Shown here in pieces: positions 10,419 through 17,598 of a stretch of 64,000 bases of DNA. How positions within the stretch are numbered: position 1 is the first letter of the stretch; each line of letters starts with the position of its first letter. This DNA comes from Marinobacter antarcticus (GTDB taxonomy: Bacteria; Pseudomonadota; Gammaproteobacteria; Pseudomonadales; Oleiphilaceae): contig NZ_FRAQ01000001.1 of assembly GCF_900142385.1 (NCBI RefSeq), positions 434,001 through 498,000 of the forward strand. Reading direction: 5' to 3'. A model generated the notes under the pieces. The model did not search any database. It worked only from the letters and a program-made list of their open reading frames with translations, and was not told where the DNA came from. A program made the position numbers and the translations under genes.

Positions 10419-11171
10419 TTACCGTTGGTTGCCGGCTCCTGATAACCGTTTTCGCGGTATTTCGCTGGGTTGAATTCGTCTTTTTTGCTCCGCTTTCAGT
10501 TTGTCCGCCCAACTTTCTATATCGACCGGGATGGTTCCGGTAATTTCCAGGGAACGGTCCTCAAGCACCTGCTCAAGGTTCTGCCCCTGTCGTTGTGAGA
10601 CAACCTCGTCCCGGTGGTAAAGCAGGGCTTCAATTTGTGGCCTGAAACAACGCACCATCGCTGTCAGCCACCGATTCACCGGCCAGCTGGGATAAGCGTG
10701 GTCGATGGCAAACCGATCAAGTTCCGTAACGATCGTCTCTGCAGGCAACCAGCTTTCATCCGTTACCCAGCGGTTTACCGCGAACAGATCCGTGGGATAG
10801 CCCCAGGCGTCCATGGAAATCGCCACCAGGTGAGCCACCCGATCCTCGCCCGCTGGCCCCATTGCCGGCTCAGCACCTTGGGGTAATGCCGCGCTCCTCA
10901 GAAACAGATGGAAATGGCCGTGCTCAGCATGATCCGCGCGGTGAGCATGGTAGTAATACTGGGACGCCGTGTCCCGATCATAGACGTCGTCTTTCGGATA
11001 ATGATCCATCTCATAGAAAGACCCCTGCCCCCTGAGCACTTCACCGACAATGTTTATGCCACCCTTCTCCAACACCCGGTAGCATTCCCGGATATCGTCA
11101 ATGGCTGCCAGGCTGGCTGTCAGCTGGCTGTCGCTGAGGCTCGCCAGTTTCGGAATCTGGAGCTCTGTCAT
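10419..11171 (-). CDS. Histidine-rich conserved hypothetical protein (possibly DUF6969)
   Basis: A 250-residue soluble protein with no signal peptide. Its most distinctive part is SQYYYHAHRADHAEHGHFHLFLR (about 70-92), with six histidines in a short span that could bind metal or haem. A second block, HLVAISMDAWGYPTDLFAVNRWVTDESW (about 114-141), is tryptophan-rich. I think it matches a DUF6969-like family, but I cannot confirm this. AGGAGGTGAG is a strong Shine-Dalgarno, just below a perfect 11-bp hairpin. It follows the NPC-repeat cytochrome gene in the same orientation and is probably expressed with it. It converges with the anti-sigma gene. Confidence 0.7.
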   Translation of the reverse strand: MTELQIPKLASLSDSQLTASLAAIDDIRECYRVLEKGGINIVGEVLRGQGSFYEMDHYPKDDVYDRDTASQYYYHAHRADHAEHGHFHLFLRSAALPQGAEPAMGPAGEDRVAHLVAISMDAWGYPTDLFAVNRWVTDESWLPAETIVTELDRFAIDHAYPSWPVNRWLTAMVRCFRPQIEALLYHRDEVVSQRQGQNLEQVLEDRSLEITGTIPVDIESWADKLKAEQKRRIQPSEIPRKRLSGAGNQR

Positions 11172-11189
11172 AATCTCTCACCTCCTGCA

Positions 11190-11220
11190 GCGCGGTTTCC
11201 GGTTATCTTGGAAACCGCGC
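11190..11220 (-). repeat. Perfect 11-bp hairpin between cytochrome and histidine-rich genes
   Basis: GCGCGGTTTCC (11190-11200) and GGAAACCGCGC (11210-11220) enclose a 9-base loop. There is no T-run on either strand, so it is not a standard terminator. It sits 19 bases above the downstream ATG and could limit read-through or set mRNA stability between the two genes. Confidence 0.6.
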
Positions 11221-11241
11221 GCGTCAGACTTGTGCTCGACC

Positions 11242-12072
11242 TTATGCAGCGACGTTTGCCAAGCTTTTCCCCACTTTGGCTGAACAGGGATTCTTAGCCG
11301 CACAGGGATTTTTTGTAGCGCATGGATTCTTGCCAGCGCAAGGGTTACAGGCACCACACTTTCCGCCCTTGAGCGCGCATGGGTTGCCTGCCAGCTGCTT
11401 CTGAACCTTGCCCATATAGGTAGTCAGAGCGGCCAATTCCTCACTGTCCCACGCCAAAGGCTCGGAGGCCATAGGCTGGACCATGCAGATCTGAACCATT
11501 TCATCCAGGTGCACGGAGTCCAAGCCAAAGATATCCCGGGCCATGGCCACCGAGTGCGGGTAGGCATTGGCGAAGGTTGCATTGTAGCTGGCGCCATTGT
11601 TGTGACAGGTCGAACAGGACAAGCCATTACTGCTCAGTGACGGATCGTTAAACAGTTTCTCGCCCAAGGCCATCAGTTTGCAGGGATTGCCCTCGTATGA
11701 CTGATAGTTGGCAGGCCGGCTCACCTTCTTGGCCGCACAGGGATTGGGTTTGGCACCGCACTTACCCGCTGCGGCGCACGGGTTGCATCCTTTCACAGCA
11801 CAGGGATTACAACCCTTGGTGGCGCAGGGGTTCTTCGCGGCGCAGGGATTTTTGGTCGCACACGGGTTTTTGGCTGCGCACGGATTACAGCCAGCTTTGC
11901 AGTGCTGTCCGGCCTTGCACTTATTCTTGCATGGGGAACACGGGCTGCAGGCGGCTACCGCCAGCCCACTGGTGCCGAGCATGGCAGTCATCAGAGCCGC
12001 GGACCACCAGGTAGTGCGACGATGTTCATAGGAACTGCGGATGGCTTTTCTCAGAGGATGTATTGTAGACAT
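11242..12072 (-). CDS. Exported c-type cytochrome with NPC[AS]xK cysteine repeats
   Basis: A 276-residue exported protein. Residues about 20-41 form a signal sequence ending GLAVAACSPC; VAAC is also an acceptable lipobox, so it may be a lipoprotein. Two cysteine-rich arms flank one cytochrome c-like core. The N-terminal arm has seven NPC units of the type NPCAAK/NPCATK, and the C-terminal arm has five. One more NPC opens the core, making 13, with 27 cysteines in all. The core holds a single haem-attachment site CSTCH in LSCSTCHNNG, and MVQPMASEP may supply the distal methionine. The repeats are not in CxxC spacing, which argues for metal binding or disulfide networks rather than extra haems. 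The ATG follows GGAGAGAGACA and an ECF-type promoter lies upstream. Confidence 0.85.
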   Translation of the reverse strand: MSTIHPLRKAIRSSYEHRRTTWWSAALMTAMLGTSGLAVAACSPCSPCKNKCKAGQHCKAGCNPCAAKNPCATKNPCAAKNPCATKGCNPCAVKGCNPCAAAGKCGAKPNPCAAKKVSRPANYQSYEGNPCKLMALGEKLFNDPSLSSNGLSCSTCHNNGASYNATFANAYPHSVAMARDIFGLDSVHLDEMVQICMVQPMASEPLAWDSEELAALTTYMGKVQKQLAGNPCALKGGKCGACNPCAGKNPCATKNPCAAKNPCSAKVGKSLANVAA

Positions 12073-12131
12073 TGTCTCTCTCCGTGATTATGGAGCTATT
12101 GGCTCACCGCCCAAAGGAGCGGTTAGGATAG

Positions 12132-12158
12132 AGACACATGACCTCCACAACTATTACA
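12132..12158 (-). promoter_or_regulatory. ECF-type promoter upstream of the NPC-repeat cytochrome
   Basis: On the minus strand TGTAAT (12153-12158), 17 bases, GTCT (12132-12135), about 60 bases upstream of the cytochrome ATG. Confidence 0.65.
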
Positions 12159-12257
12159 CCCATTCTCAAATTTTATCGGTTTCAAAAAACAGAGCTCCCG
12201 GGCGGAACCGGTGGTTTCCTTCCCACTACTAATACCTAATACCTGCTTCAATACCGG

Positions 12258-12470
12258 TCAGTTTCTCGTTGACGGGCACGGCGCACCGCAGGGCGCGCAG
12301 GCTGTTTCATCCCGCTGGCTCAGTGCGGTTTCCACATTGCCCTGCCCGGAATTGAATGCAAAGGTTGGGCTGTTCAAATGATCCACCAGGATCAGTGCCA
12401 GAATAAATCCCAGCATCACCAGAATACGGGTGCGGCTGTAAGCTCGCTCCATGGTTTCAGACCCCTTCAT
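12258..12470 (-). CDS. Small single-pass membrane protein with CAPCGAPC tail
   Basis: A 70-residue protein starting at the ATG that overlaps the transporter stop (TGATG at 12468-12472). A second ATG six codons on (METERAY-like, MERAYSR) is possible. One transmembrane helix (about residues 15-31, ILVMLGFILALILVDHL) is followed by a polar tail ending ETACAPCGAPCPSTRN. The paired cysteines suggest a metal or persulfide site outside the membrane; that is inference. It is translationally coupled to the YeeE/YedE gene and echoes the cysteine style of the adjacent cytochrome. Confidence 0.65.
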   Translation of the reverse strand: MKGSETMERAYSRTRILVMLGFILALILVDHLNSPTFAFNSGQGNVETALSQRDETACAPCGAPCPSTRN

Positions 12471-13684
12471 CAGTTTGCCAGCCGGAACCAGGGCCGTAGC
12501 CGGATACCAATCAGCGACCCGACAAAGGCACTGGCGAACCATATCCAGGCGTGCAGGCTGGCTGAGGCAATGCCGGAAAACAGCGCACCGATGTTGCAGC
12601 CAAAGCCCAGCCGGGCGCCATAGCCGAGCAGCAATCCGCCTACCACCGCCGCCAGAAACTGCCGGCCTTCGGGCTTGTTGCGACTGGCTTCATTGAACCG
12701 GTTGGCCAAGCCCGCCGCGAGCATGGCGCCGAGCAGCAATCCGAAGTTCATCACCGAAGGGATGTTGGTGAGAACCGAGTCCTTCAGAGCCATGGCGGGA
12801 TAATCCCATTGCCAGAACTCGAACTGGGACATATTTACCCCCACTACCTCGAGGGCCTTGGCGCCCCAGACGTTAAACGCAAAGGTGATGCTCCAGGGTG
12901 CGCCACCGATGGCCAGGGTGAGGGCATTGCCGGCGGCCAGAATCAGGATTGCCCAGGTGAATGGCCAGCGGCCGCTGATCAAAGTACGCAATACACCGTG
13001 CCCCTGGTTTTTCCAGAGCAGTTCATCCCGTTCAACATTGCCATGGGCCTTGCGCTCAATGCGGTTGACCCACCAGGCAATCAGCCCCAGGCCGACAAGC
13101 TGGGCAAGGATGGCACCGCTAATGCCGAAGGTGTTGACCAGTGGCACCGGATCGAACCCGGGCTGATCCAGCCACCAGGGCAGATGAATGGAGCCGAGCA
13201 CGGCACCGGCGATAAAAAACACCAGCGTCACCACCATTCGAATGTTACCGGCACCGACGGTAAACAAGGTGCCGGAGCCACAGCCACCACCCAGTTGCAT
13301 GCCTACACCGAACAGGAAGGAGCCCACAACCAGAGAGGTGCCCACCGGCGCCACCGCACCCACCAGGCCTTCCATGCCACTGTGCAGCATGGGCACCATG
13401 ATCAGTGAGGTCACACCGAATAGCAGCAATTGGGCCCGCATGCCGGCACCGCGCTTTTTGACCACCAGATTGCGCCAGCCGGCAGTGAAGCCGAAAGCTC
13501 CGTGGTAGAGCGCCATGCCAAGCACCGTGCCCACCACAAACAGCGCTACCATGAACGGTGCTGTTTCCAACCAGATCAGACCACCCAACAGGGCAAGGCC
13601 AAACAGGGCGGTTGATACAATAAAGCGGTCCACCTGCCAACCCGGCTGTTGCAGACCAGGCTGGAGAACTGCGGAATCAGTCAT
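12470..13684 (-). CDS. YeeE/YedE (TsuA-like) sulfur-compound transporter
   Basis: A 404-residue membrane protein of the YeeE/YedE (DUF395) family, characterised members of which import thiosulfate through conserved cysteines. Two internal repeats carry the signatures GMQLGGGCGSGTLFTVGAGN (about 128-147) and LGFGCNIGALFSG (about 370-382), with the transport cysteines at GGGCGSG and GFGCNIG. About ten hydrophobic segments are visible. It begins 11 bases after the rhodanese stop and overlaps the next small gene, forming a rhodanese-transporter-small protein operon. The likely role is uptake of thiosulfate or a related sulfane-sulfur donor. Confidence 0.9.
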   Translation of the reverse strand: MTDSAVLQPGLQQPGWQVDRFIVSTALFGLALLGGLIWLETAPFMVALFVVGTVLGMALYHGAFGFTAGWRNLVVKKRGAGMRAQLLLFGVTSLIMVPMLHSGMEGLVGAVAPVGTSLVVGSFLFGVGMQLGGGCGSGTLFTVGAGNIRMVVTLVFFIAGAVLGSIHLPWWLDQPGFDPVPLVNTFGISGAILAQLVGLGLIAWWVNRIERKAHGNVERDELLWKNQGHGVLRTLISGRWPFTWAILILAAGNALTLAIGGAPWSITFAFNVWGAKALEVVGVNMSQFEFWQWDYPAMALKDSVLTNIPSVMNFGLLLGAMLAAGLANRFNEASRNKPEGRQFLAAVVGGLLLGYGARLGFGCNIGALFSGIASASLHAWIWFASAFVGSLIGIRLRPWFRLAN

Positions 13685-13695
13685 TACTTTGCCAC

Positions 13696-14655
13696 TCAGT
13701 TAAACAGGTCCAGAAGCTTCCCCAATCCTTTTTTGGCAACCTGCAGCGGACGGTTGCTGTCCTGAGACCATTCCGCCATGGAGCCGTCATAAAGCGCAAC
13801 CTCCTGGAAGCCCGCCAGTTCGCTCAGCACGAACCAGTCCGTGGCTGCCCAGTGGCCGGTATTGCAAAAGGCAATTGTCCGGGCCTGAGGGTTCAGTTCA
13901 GCGGTGTTGACCTTATCGCTAATGGCGTCCTGGTCCAGATAAAACACCTGGTTTTGCTGTTTAATGAACGACTGGTGGGGCAGGTTCGTTGATCCGGGAA
14001 TGGTGCCGGGGGCCTTAGCGGCCGGAGACTTGGTTTCGCCACGGAAATAGTCCACGGGGCGGGCATCGACCAGCTGCGCCTGGGTGTCCCGGGCGGCCTG
14101 AACTTCTTCCAGGCTGGCAATCAGGTGCTCCTGAAGTTCAGCGGCAAATTGCGCCACCGGCAAGCGGGCGCCCTCTCCCTTGGCTACCTCGTAGCCTGCG
14201 GCTTTCCAACCGGCAAGGCCGCCATTAAGGATGGTCACTGACTCATGACCCAGTACCTTGAAGGTCCAGTATACCCGTGCGGCGCTACCGAAATCGGTCG
14301 GGCCAGTGCCGGCCGGAACCAGAACCACTGTATTCCCGTTGGCGATCCCCAGGCTGCCAATCAGACGTTCCAGGAAGCGGACCGGAGGCATCAAACCGGC
14401 CACACCATCCCGGGTTTCCCGCCAGCCATCATTGGTGTAATTGCTGTAAACCGAACCGGGAATATGGCTTTTCTGGAAGCTGCTCCGATCGCCGCCATTA
14501 TCGATGCCCGAGCGCACATCCAGCACAACAAGCTTCTCCTCATTCAGGCGCTCATTCAGCCATTGGGCATCCACCAGGGCAGGCACTCCCGGCTCTGCTC
14601 CGTAGGAAAACGCACTAAGCAGCATCAGTACAAGCAATGTCGTTAAACGATTCAT
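13696..14655 (-). CDS. Periplasmic thiosulfate sulfurtransferase, tandem rhodanese
   Basis: A 319-residue protein with an N-terminal signal peptide (MNRLTTLLVLMLLSAFSYGAEP) and two rhodanese domains. The first is about residues 25-155 (VVLDVRSG, HIPGSVYSNY) and is inactive-looking. The second is about 175-305, with the catalytic cysteine in FCNTGHWAATDW. Such enzymes move sulfane sulfur from thiosulfate or mercaptopyruvate to an acceptor. Export to the periplasm and the adjacent thiosulfate-type transporter fit a sulfur-handling unit. TTGGAGGTGG is a strong Shine-Dalgarno. No ECF-type motif was found upstream, but a 14-base dyad and a 12-mer shared with the TetR promoter are present. Confidence 0.92.
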   Translation of the reverse strand: MNRLTTLLVLMLLSAFSYGAEPGVPALVDAQWLNERLNEEKLVVLDVRSGIDNGGDRSSFQKSHIPGSVYSNYTNDGWRETRDGVAGLMPPVRFLERLIGSLGIANGNTVVLVPAGTGPTDFGSAARVYWTFKVLGHESVTILNGGLAGWKAAGYEVAKGEGARLPVAQFAAELQEHLIASLEEVQAARDTQAQLVDARPVDYFRGETKSPAAKAPGTIPGSTNLPHQSFIKQQNQVFYLDQDAISDKVNTAELNPQARTIAFCNTGHWAATDWFVLSELAGFQEVALYDGSMAEWSQDSNRPLQVAKKGLGKLLDLFN

Positions 14656-14675
14656 CGCACCACCTCCAACTTGGA

Positions 14676-14696
14676 GTTCATTTTTGAACGATCATT
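14676..14696 (-). promoter_or_regulatory. Dyad upstream of the rhodanese operon
   Basis: GTTCATTTTTGAAC (14676-14689) is a perfect 5+4+5 dyad. It overlaps TGAACGATCATT (14685-14696), which matches TGAGCGATCATT at 16470-16481 in the TetR promoter region at 11 of 12 positions. It may be a TetR-family operator. Confidence 0.4.
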
Positions 14697-14727
14697 ATGG
14701 ATCTTTAAATCCGTTATGCATAGCCGC

Positions 14728-15600
14728 TCATCTATTCTTTTTCGGTCTATGTAAATTGAGAATATTTCTATCGGCGGCAGGCAGATTGAGGGACCAGTCG
14801 TAGTCGATGTAATCCAGTTCCGACGTCCCGGCCACCTGTTCCGCTACCGCGTCGCCGGCCCAGCGCCGGATAAAGGCCCGAACCGATCCCTCCGCCTCAA
14901 CAAAGTCCTGTTCGTACCATTTGAACAGTTCCGTGCCATACAGGGTGTTGCCAGTCACCCGAAGATGGTGTTGGGTGTTGAACGCCCGGCGAGTATTCTC
15001 TTCCAGCAGACCCTCAAGGTTGGCCGTAGTGTAAATCTGTTCTCTTAACGGTGGGCAACCCACAGAAGCGCAGTTTACGGCGAAGTGAACCCGCGCATCC
15101 TTCCAGCCTCGGGATTGATAGTCCTCACCCAGCAAAACGCCTTTTTCGATCTGGTTCAGGCTGAAGCGCTCCCCGCCAATCACGAAGTTTTCCCGCTCAA
15201 AGACACTGTCGACAAACGGGTTCACCCGGCCGCCATAATCCCAGACGGATGAAACCAACAGGCCGTCCGGCCGCTCGGTAAGTATCTGTTCGAGCATGAA
15301 AAAATTGTAGGCATTAATCCAGAAGGCTACGGACTCTTTCTGAGCCTCAAGGGTTCCGGTATCAAATTCCGCCAGAGCTTTGCGCTGCTGTTCCAGCGTC
15401 TGCGCCAAATCCGTATCCGCCAATGCGGACTGGTAATCAAACGCGGAGACCAGTCCGTTAGCGGGCAATGTTTGTTCAATGAGATAGTTGGATAACAGGC
15501 GTTGGTAGGGTTTGTAGAGGCCGGGATTGATATCCGCCCAAACCAGGCCGGGCAATAGAACCCATGCAAGAAAGCCGGTCACTAATCGATATCCACGCAT
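14728..15600 (-). CDS. Exported DUF547 protein
   Basis: A 290-residue protein from ATG at 15598-15600, chosen because GGGAG is five bases upstream and a signal peptide follows (MRGYRLVTGFLAWVLLPGLVWA). The remainder is a DUF547 domain, with diagnostic NAYNFFMLEQILTE and HFAVNCASVGCPPLR including two cysteines and a histidine. DUF547 is thought to be related to papain-like or transglutaminase folds, but the function is not established. An ECF-type promoter sits 54 bases upstream. It is followed by the rhodanese operon's 5' region in the opposite flow only by spacing: both genes are on the minus strand, with the TVP38 gene upstream. Confidence 0.88.
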   Translation of the reverse strand: MRGYRLVTGFLAWVLLPGLVWADINPGLYKPYQRLLSNYLIEQTLPANGLVSAFDYQSALADTDLAQTLEQQRKALAEFDTGTLEAQKESVAFWINAYNFFMLEQILTERPDGLLVSSVWDYGGRVNPFVDSVFERENFVIGGERFSLNQIEKGVLLGEDYQSRGWKDARVHFAVNCASVGCPPLREQIYTTANLEGLLEENTRRAFNTQHHLRVTGNTLYGTELFKWYEQDFVEAEGSVRAFIRRWAGDAVAEQVAGTSELDYIDYDWSLNLPAADRNILNLHRPKKNR

Positions 15601-15653
15601 AATCACTCCCAAGTCAGTCAGTCTGGTCAGTAGTAGTTCAGAATCATGACTAC

Positions 15654-15680
15654 AGACCAAAACAACCCCGTTCTGTTACA
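15654..15680 (-). promoter_or_regulatory. ECF-type promoter upstream of the DUF547 gene
   Basis: On the minus strand TGTAAC (15675-15680), 17 bases, GTCT (15654-15657). Unlike the other four sites, the bases just before GTC are TG rather than GT. Confidence 0.55.
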
Positions 15681-15698
15681 CATGCAATGCCGGAAAGC

Positions 15699-16391
15699 TC
15701 AGACCTTAGTATCCAGATGCAGGAAACGAGACAGCCGGGAGTGGGGGCGTCTGCCGAGATACAGCGGCAAGGTGCTCATCACCACAAGGATGACGGCAGC
15801 GGCAACCACCGTCAGCACAGGACTGAGTTCAAAGCTGTGGCCCAGTCCGGCAAACACAAAGGTCATGGGGATCATGCCGAGGGTTGTCGCGAGTGCGTAG
15901 CGCCAGAACGATATCGCAGTGACACCGGCGGCATAACTGATCAGCGCAAACGAAAACAATGGGATCAGGCGCGTCAGCGTCACCGCGATGAACAGAAAAC
16001 GCTGGGACCCGGTGGCTGAGAATACCGGGTTGTCGCCCAGTTTGCGCCGAACCGCCTCACGCCCCAGGATCCGCGCCAGATAAAAAGCAATGATGGATCC
16101 GGCGAGGGCGCCCGACACCGCAATCGCGGTTCCGGTGAACGTGCCGTAAACGAGCCCTGCGGCAGCACTGATGGGCAGTGTTGGAATTGGCCCAACAACC
16201 ACTGCGAGGATCATCAACAGCATCAGCAAAAATGGCCCGGACATACCCTGATCGCTAAGCCACTCAGAAAGCGCTACTGGTGCCAGACTCACAGGCATGC
16301 CCAGTTGACGAAGGATCAGCCAAATGGCCCCCATCAAGAGTGCGACAATGATCAGAATAGTGAGACGGAAAGCCCATTGTGAACGGTTCAT
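15699..16391 (-). CDS. TVP38/TMEM64 family membrane protein
   Basis: A 230-residue stand-alone VTT/DedA-like membrane protein with about five or six hydrophobic segments. It has the family motifs FYLARILGREAVRRKLG and LIPLFSFALISYAAGVTAISFWRYALAT. It is the second TVP38 domain in this 10-kb region; the other is fused to the flavoprotein. The family is linked to lipid scrambling or membrane homeostasis, and the specific role is unknown. It is divergent from the TetR gene, and the intervening 139 bases contain the TetR-type operator. No ECF-type motif was found. Confidence 0.88.
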   Translation of the reverse strand: MNRSQWAFRLTILIIVALLMGAIWLILRQLGMPVSLAPVALSEWLSDQGMSGPFLLMLLMILAVVVGPIPTLPISAAAGLVYGTFTGTAIAVSGALAGSIIAFYLARILGREAVRRKLGDNPVFSATGSQRFLFIAVTLTRLIPLFSFALISYAAGVTAISFWRYALATTLGMIPMTFVFAGLGHSFELSPVLTVVAAAVILVVMSTLPLYLGRRPHSRLSRFLHLDTKV

Positions 16392-16469
16392 CAGCGTATT
16401 CTACCGGTCACGTTGAGGGCGGGAAGGGTTTTCGGGAATTTTCAGCAACATCATCACGGTATCTGTTGC

Positions 16470-16507
16470 TGAGCGATCATTCAAGATATAATTGAATGAA
16501 CATTCAA
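16470..16507. promoter_or_regulatory. Triple half-site operator overlapping the tetR promoter
   Basis: CATTCAA (16478-16484), TTGAATG (16492-16498) and CATTCAA (16501-16507) form two overlapping dyads with 7- and 2-base spacers. A perfect TATAAT (16487-16492) lies inside, with TTGCTG (16466-16471) as a weak -35 at 15 bases. The arrangement suggests autorepression and control of the divergent TVP38 gene. Confidence 0.65.
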
Positions 16508-16530
16508 ACCCGCAATTAACGGTGACACCC

Positions 16531-17124
16531 ATGGCGAGAAGTCCCAGTTTTAATCGGGAAGCGGCCCTCGGCCAGGCCATTGGTCTGTTCTGGAAGAGGG
16601 GTTATAACGGCAGCTCAATGAAGCAGATTGAGCATGCTCTGGATATGCGTCCCGGCAGCATCTACGCAACGTTTGGCAGCAAGGATGGCCTCTATTCTGA
16701 AGCTCTGGCCCGCTATGCCCAGGCTGGCGGTGCGGAGCTGGCCAGGCATATGGCTGGTTACGATTCCATTGTAGACGGGCTCAAAGGCTACCTGCGGAAA
16801 ATCGCAAGTGGCTGTGTCGATAAAGACGAAGTACCCTCCCGGGCCTGTCTCATCGTTAAAACCCTGCTGGAGGCAAGCAACACACACACCGGGCATTCAG
16901 ACCAGGCCCGGGAAATCCTCGGAGCCATTGAGCAATCTTTCTCGGAATTGCTGGAGGAAGCCAAACAACGGGGCGAACTGAAAGACTCAACAGATTGCGC
17001 CCGTCTGGCCCGACTGATGCAAAGTCAGATCATGGGTCTGCGCTCCATTGCAGAGCGGAACCTCTCTGCCGGGGACCTGGAGGCTTTGGGCGACGATATG
17101 GCGCATATTCTTGACGCTTACTGA
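16531..17124 (+). CDS. TetR/AcrR family transcriptional regulator
   Basis: A 197-residue regulator. The helix-turn-helix is at about residues 8-55 (REAALGQAIGLFWKRGYNGSSMKQIEHALDMRPGSIYATFGSKDGLYSEAL), and a TetR_C-type ligand domain follows. ATG at 16531 is chosen over an in-frame TTG at 16492, because that TTG lies in the -10 and operator. It is divergent from TVP38. The palindromic half-sites upstream fit autoregulation, and it may also act on the rhodanese operon through a shared 12-mer. The ligand is unknown. Confidence 0.9.
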   Translation: MARSPSFNREAALGQAIGLFWKRGYNGSSMKQIEHALDMRPGSIYATFGSKDGLYSEALARYAQAGGAELARHMAGYDSIVDGLKGYLRKIASGCVDKDEVPSRACLIVKTLLEASNTHTGHSDQAREILGAIEQSFSELLEEAKQRGELKDSTDCARLARLMQSQIMGLRSIAERNLSAGDLEALGDDMAHILDAY

Positions 17125-17175
17125 GCCGACTGACAGTGCGGCAGACGCTCCCGAATCCGCAGCATGCGAATAATC

Positions 17176-17202
17176 TGTAATCCTTCGTTCACTCGTGTGT
17201 CC
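17176..17202 (+). promoter_or_regulatory. ECF-type promoter upstream of a small exported peptide
   Basis: TGTAAT (17176-17181), 17 bases, GTCC (17199-17202) on the plus strand. This is the only plus-strand member of the five-site set and supports the reality of the short gene that follows. Confidence 0.6.
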
Positions 17203-17288
17203 ATACCGTGAAAGCCACACCCCAGGACGTTGACTGAACTCAGATCAACAGGAGCGTGGCCGCTATACCAACGAAGAGGAACAGCATT

Positions 17289-17441
17289 ATGAAAACTTTA
17301 ACACTGATCGGTGCCCTTGTTGTATTCGCGTGGGGTGCAACAGCTTATGCGGACACACCAAGTGCCAGAGATCTCGAATGTGGAAACAACCATCCGTGCC
17401 TTCATGGCCCGATGGTCAAAGACGCAGGTGCAACCAGCTAA
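17289..17441 (+). CDS. Small exported peptide, 50 residues
   Basis: ATG at 17289 is preceded by GAGGAACAGCATT. Residues 1-22 (MKTLTLIGALVVFAWGATAYAD) form a clean signal peptide, leaving a mature peptide of about 28 residues with two cysteines in LECGNNHPCLHGPM. I do not recognise the family. The ECF-type promoter 87 bases upstream and the good ribosome site argue that it is a real gene. It may be a periplasmic metal- or thiol-related peptide; nothing in the sequence proves that. An imperfect hairpin (about 17470-17488) follows the stop. Confidence 0.6.
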   Translation: MKTLTLIGALVVFAWGATAYADTPSARDLECGNNHPCLHGPMVKDAGATS

Positions 17442-17598
17442 GCGATTTACCTGCTTCATAAACGCGATGAACCTCAGGCCTCCTGGGGTTCTAGCCGACG
17501 CACTAAGCATTCAAAAACCCGGCACGGACGACTAGAGTTAAACTGCGGAAGGCCGACGGTTGGTCATCAACACGTCCTGCACACCATCGGAGTGAAGA

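Noticed and set aside
16492..16530. Upstream TTG start for the TetR protein
   Set aside because: The TTG lies in the operator and -10 region and would put the start inside the promoter; ATG at 16531 fits the family length.
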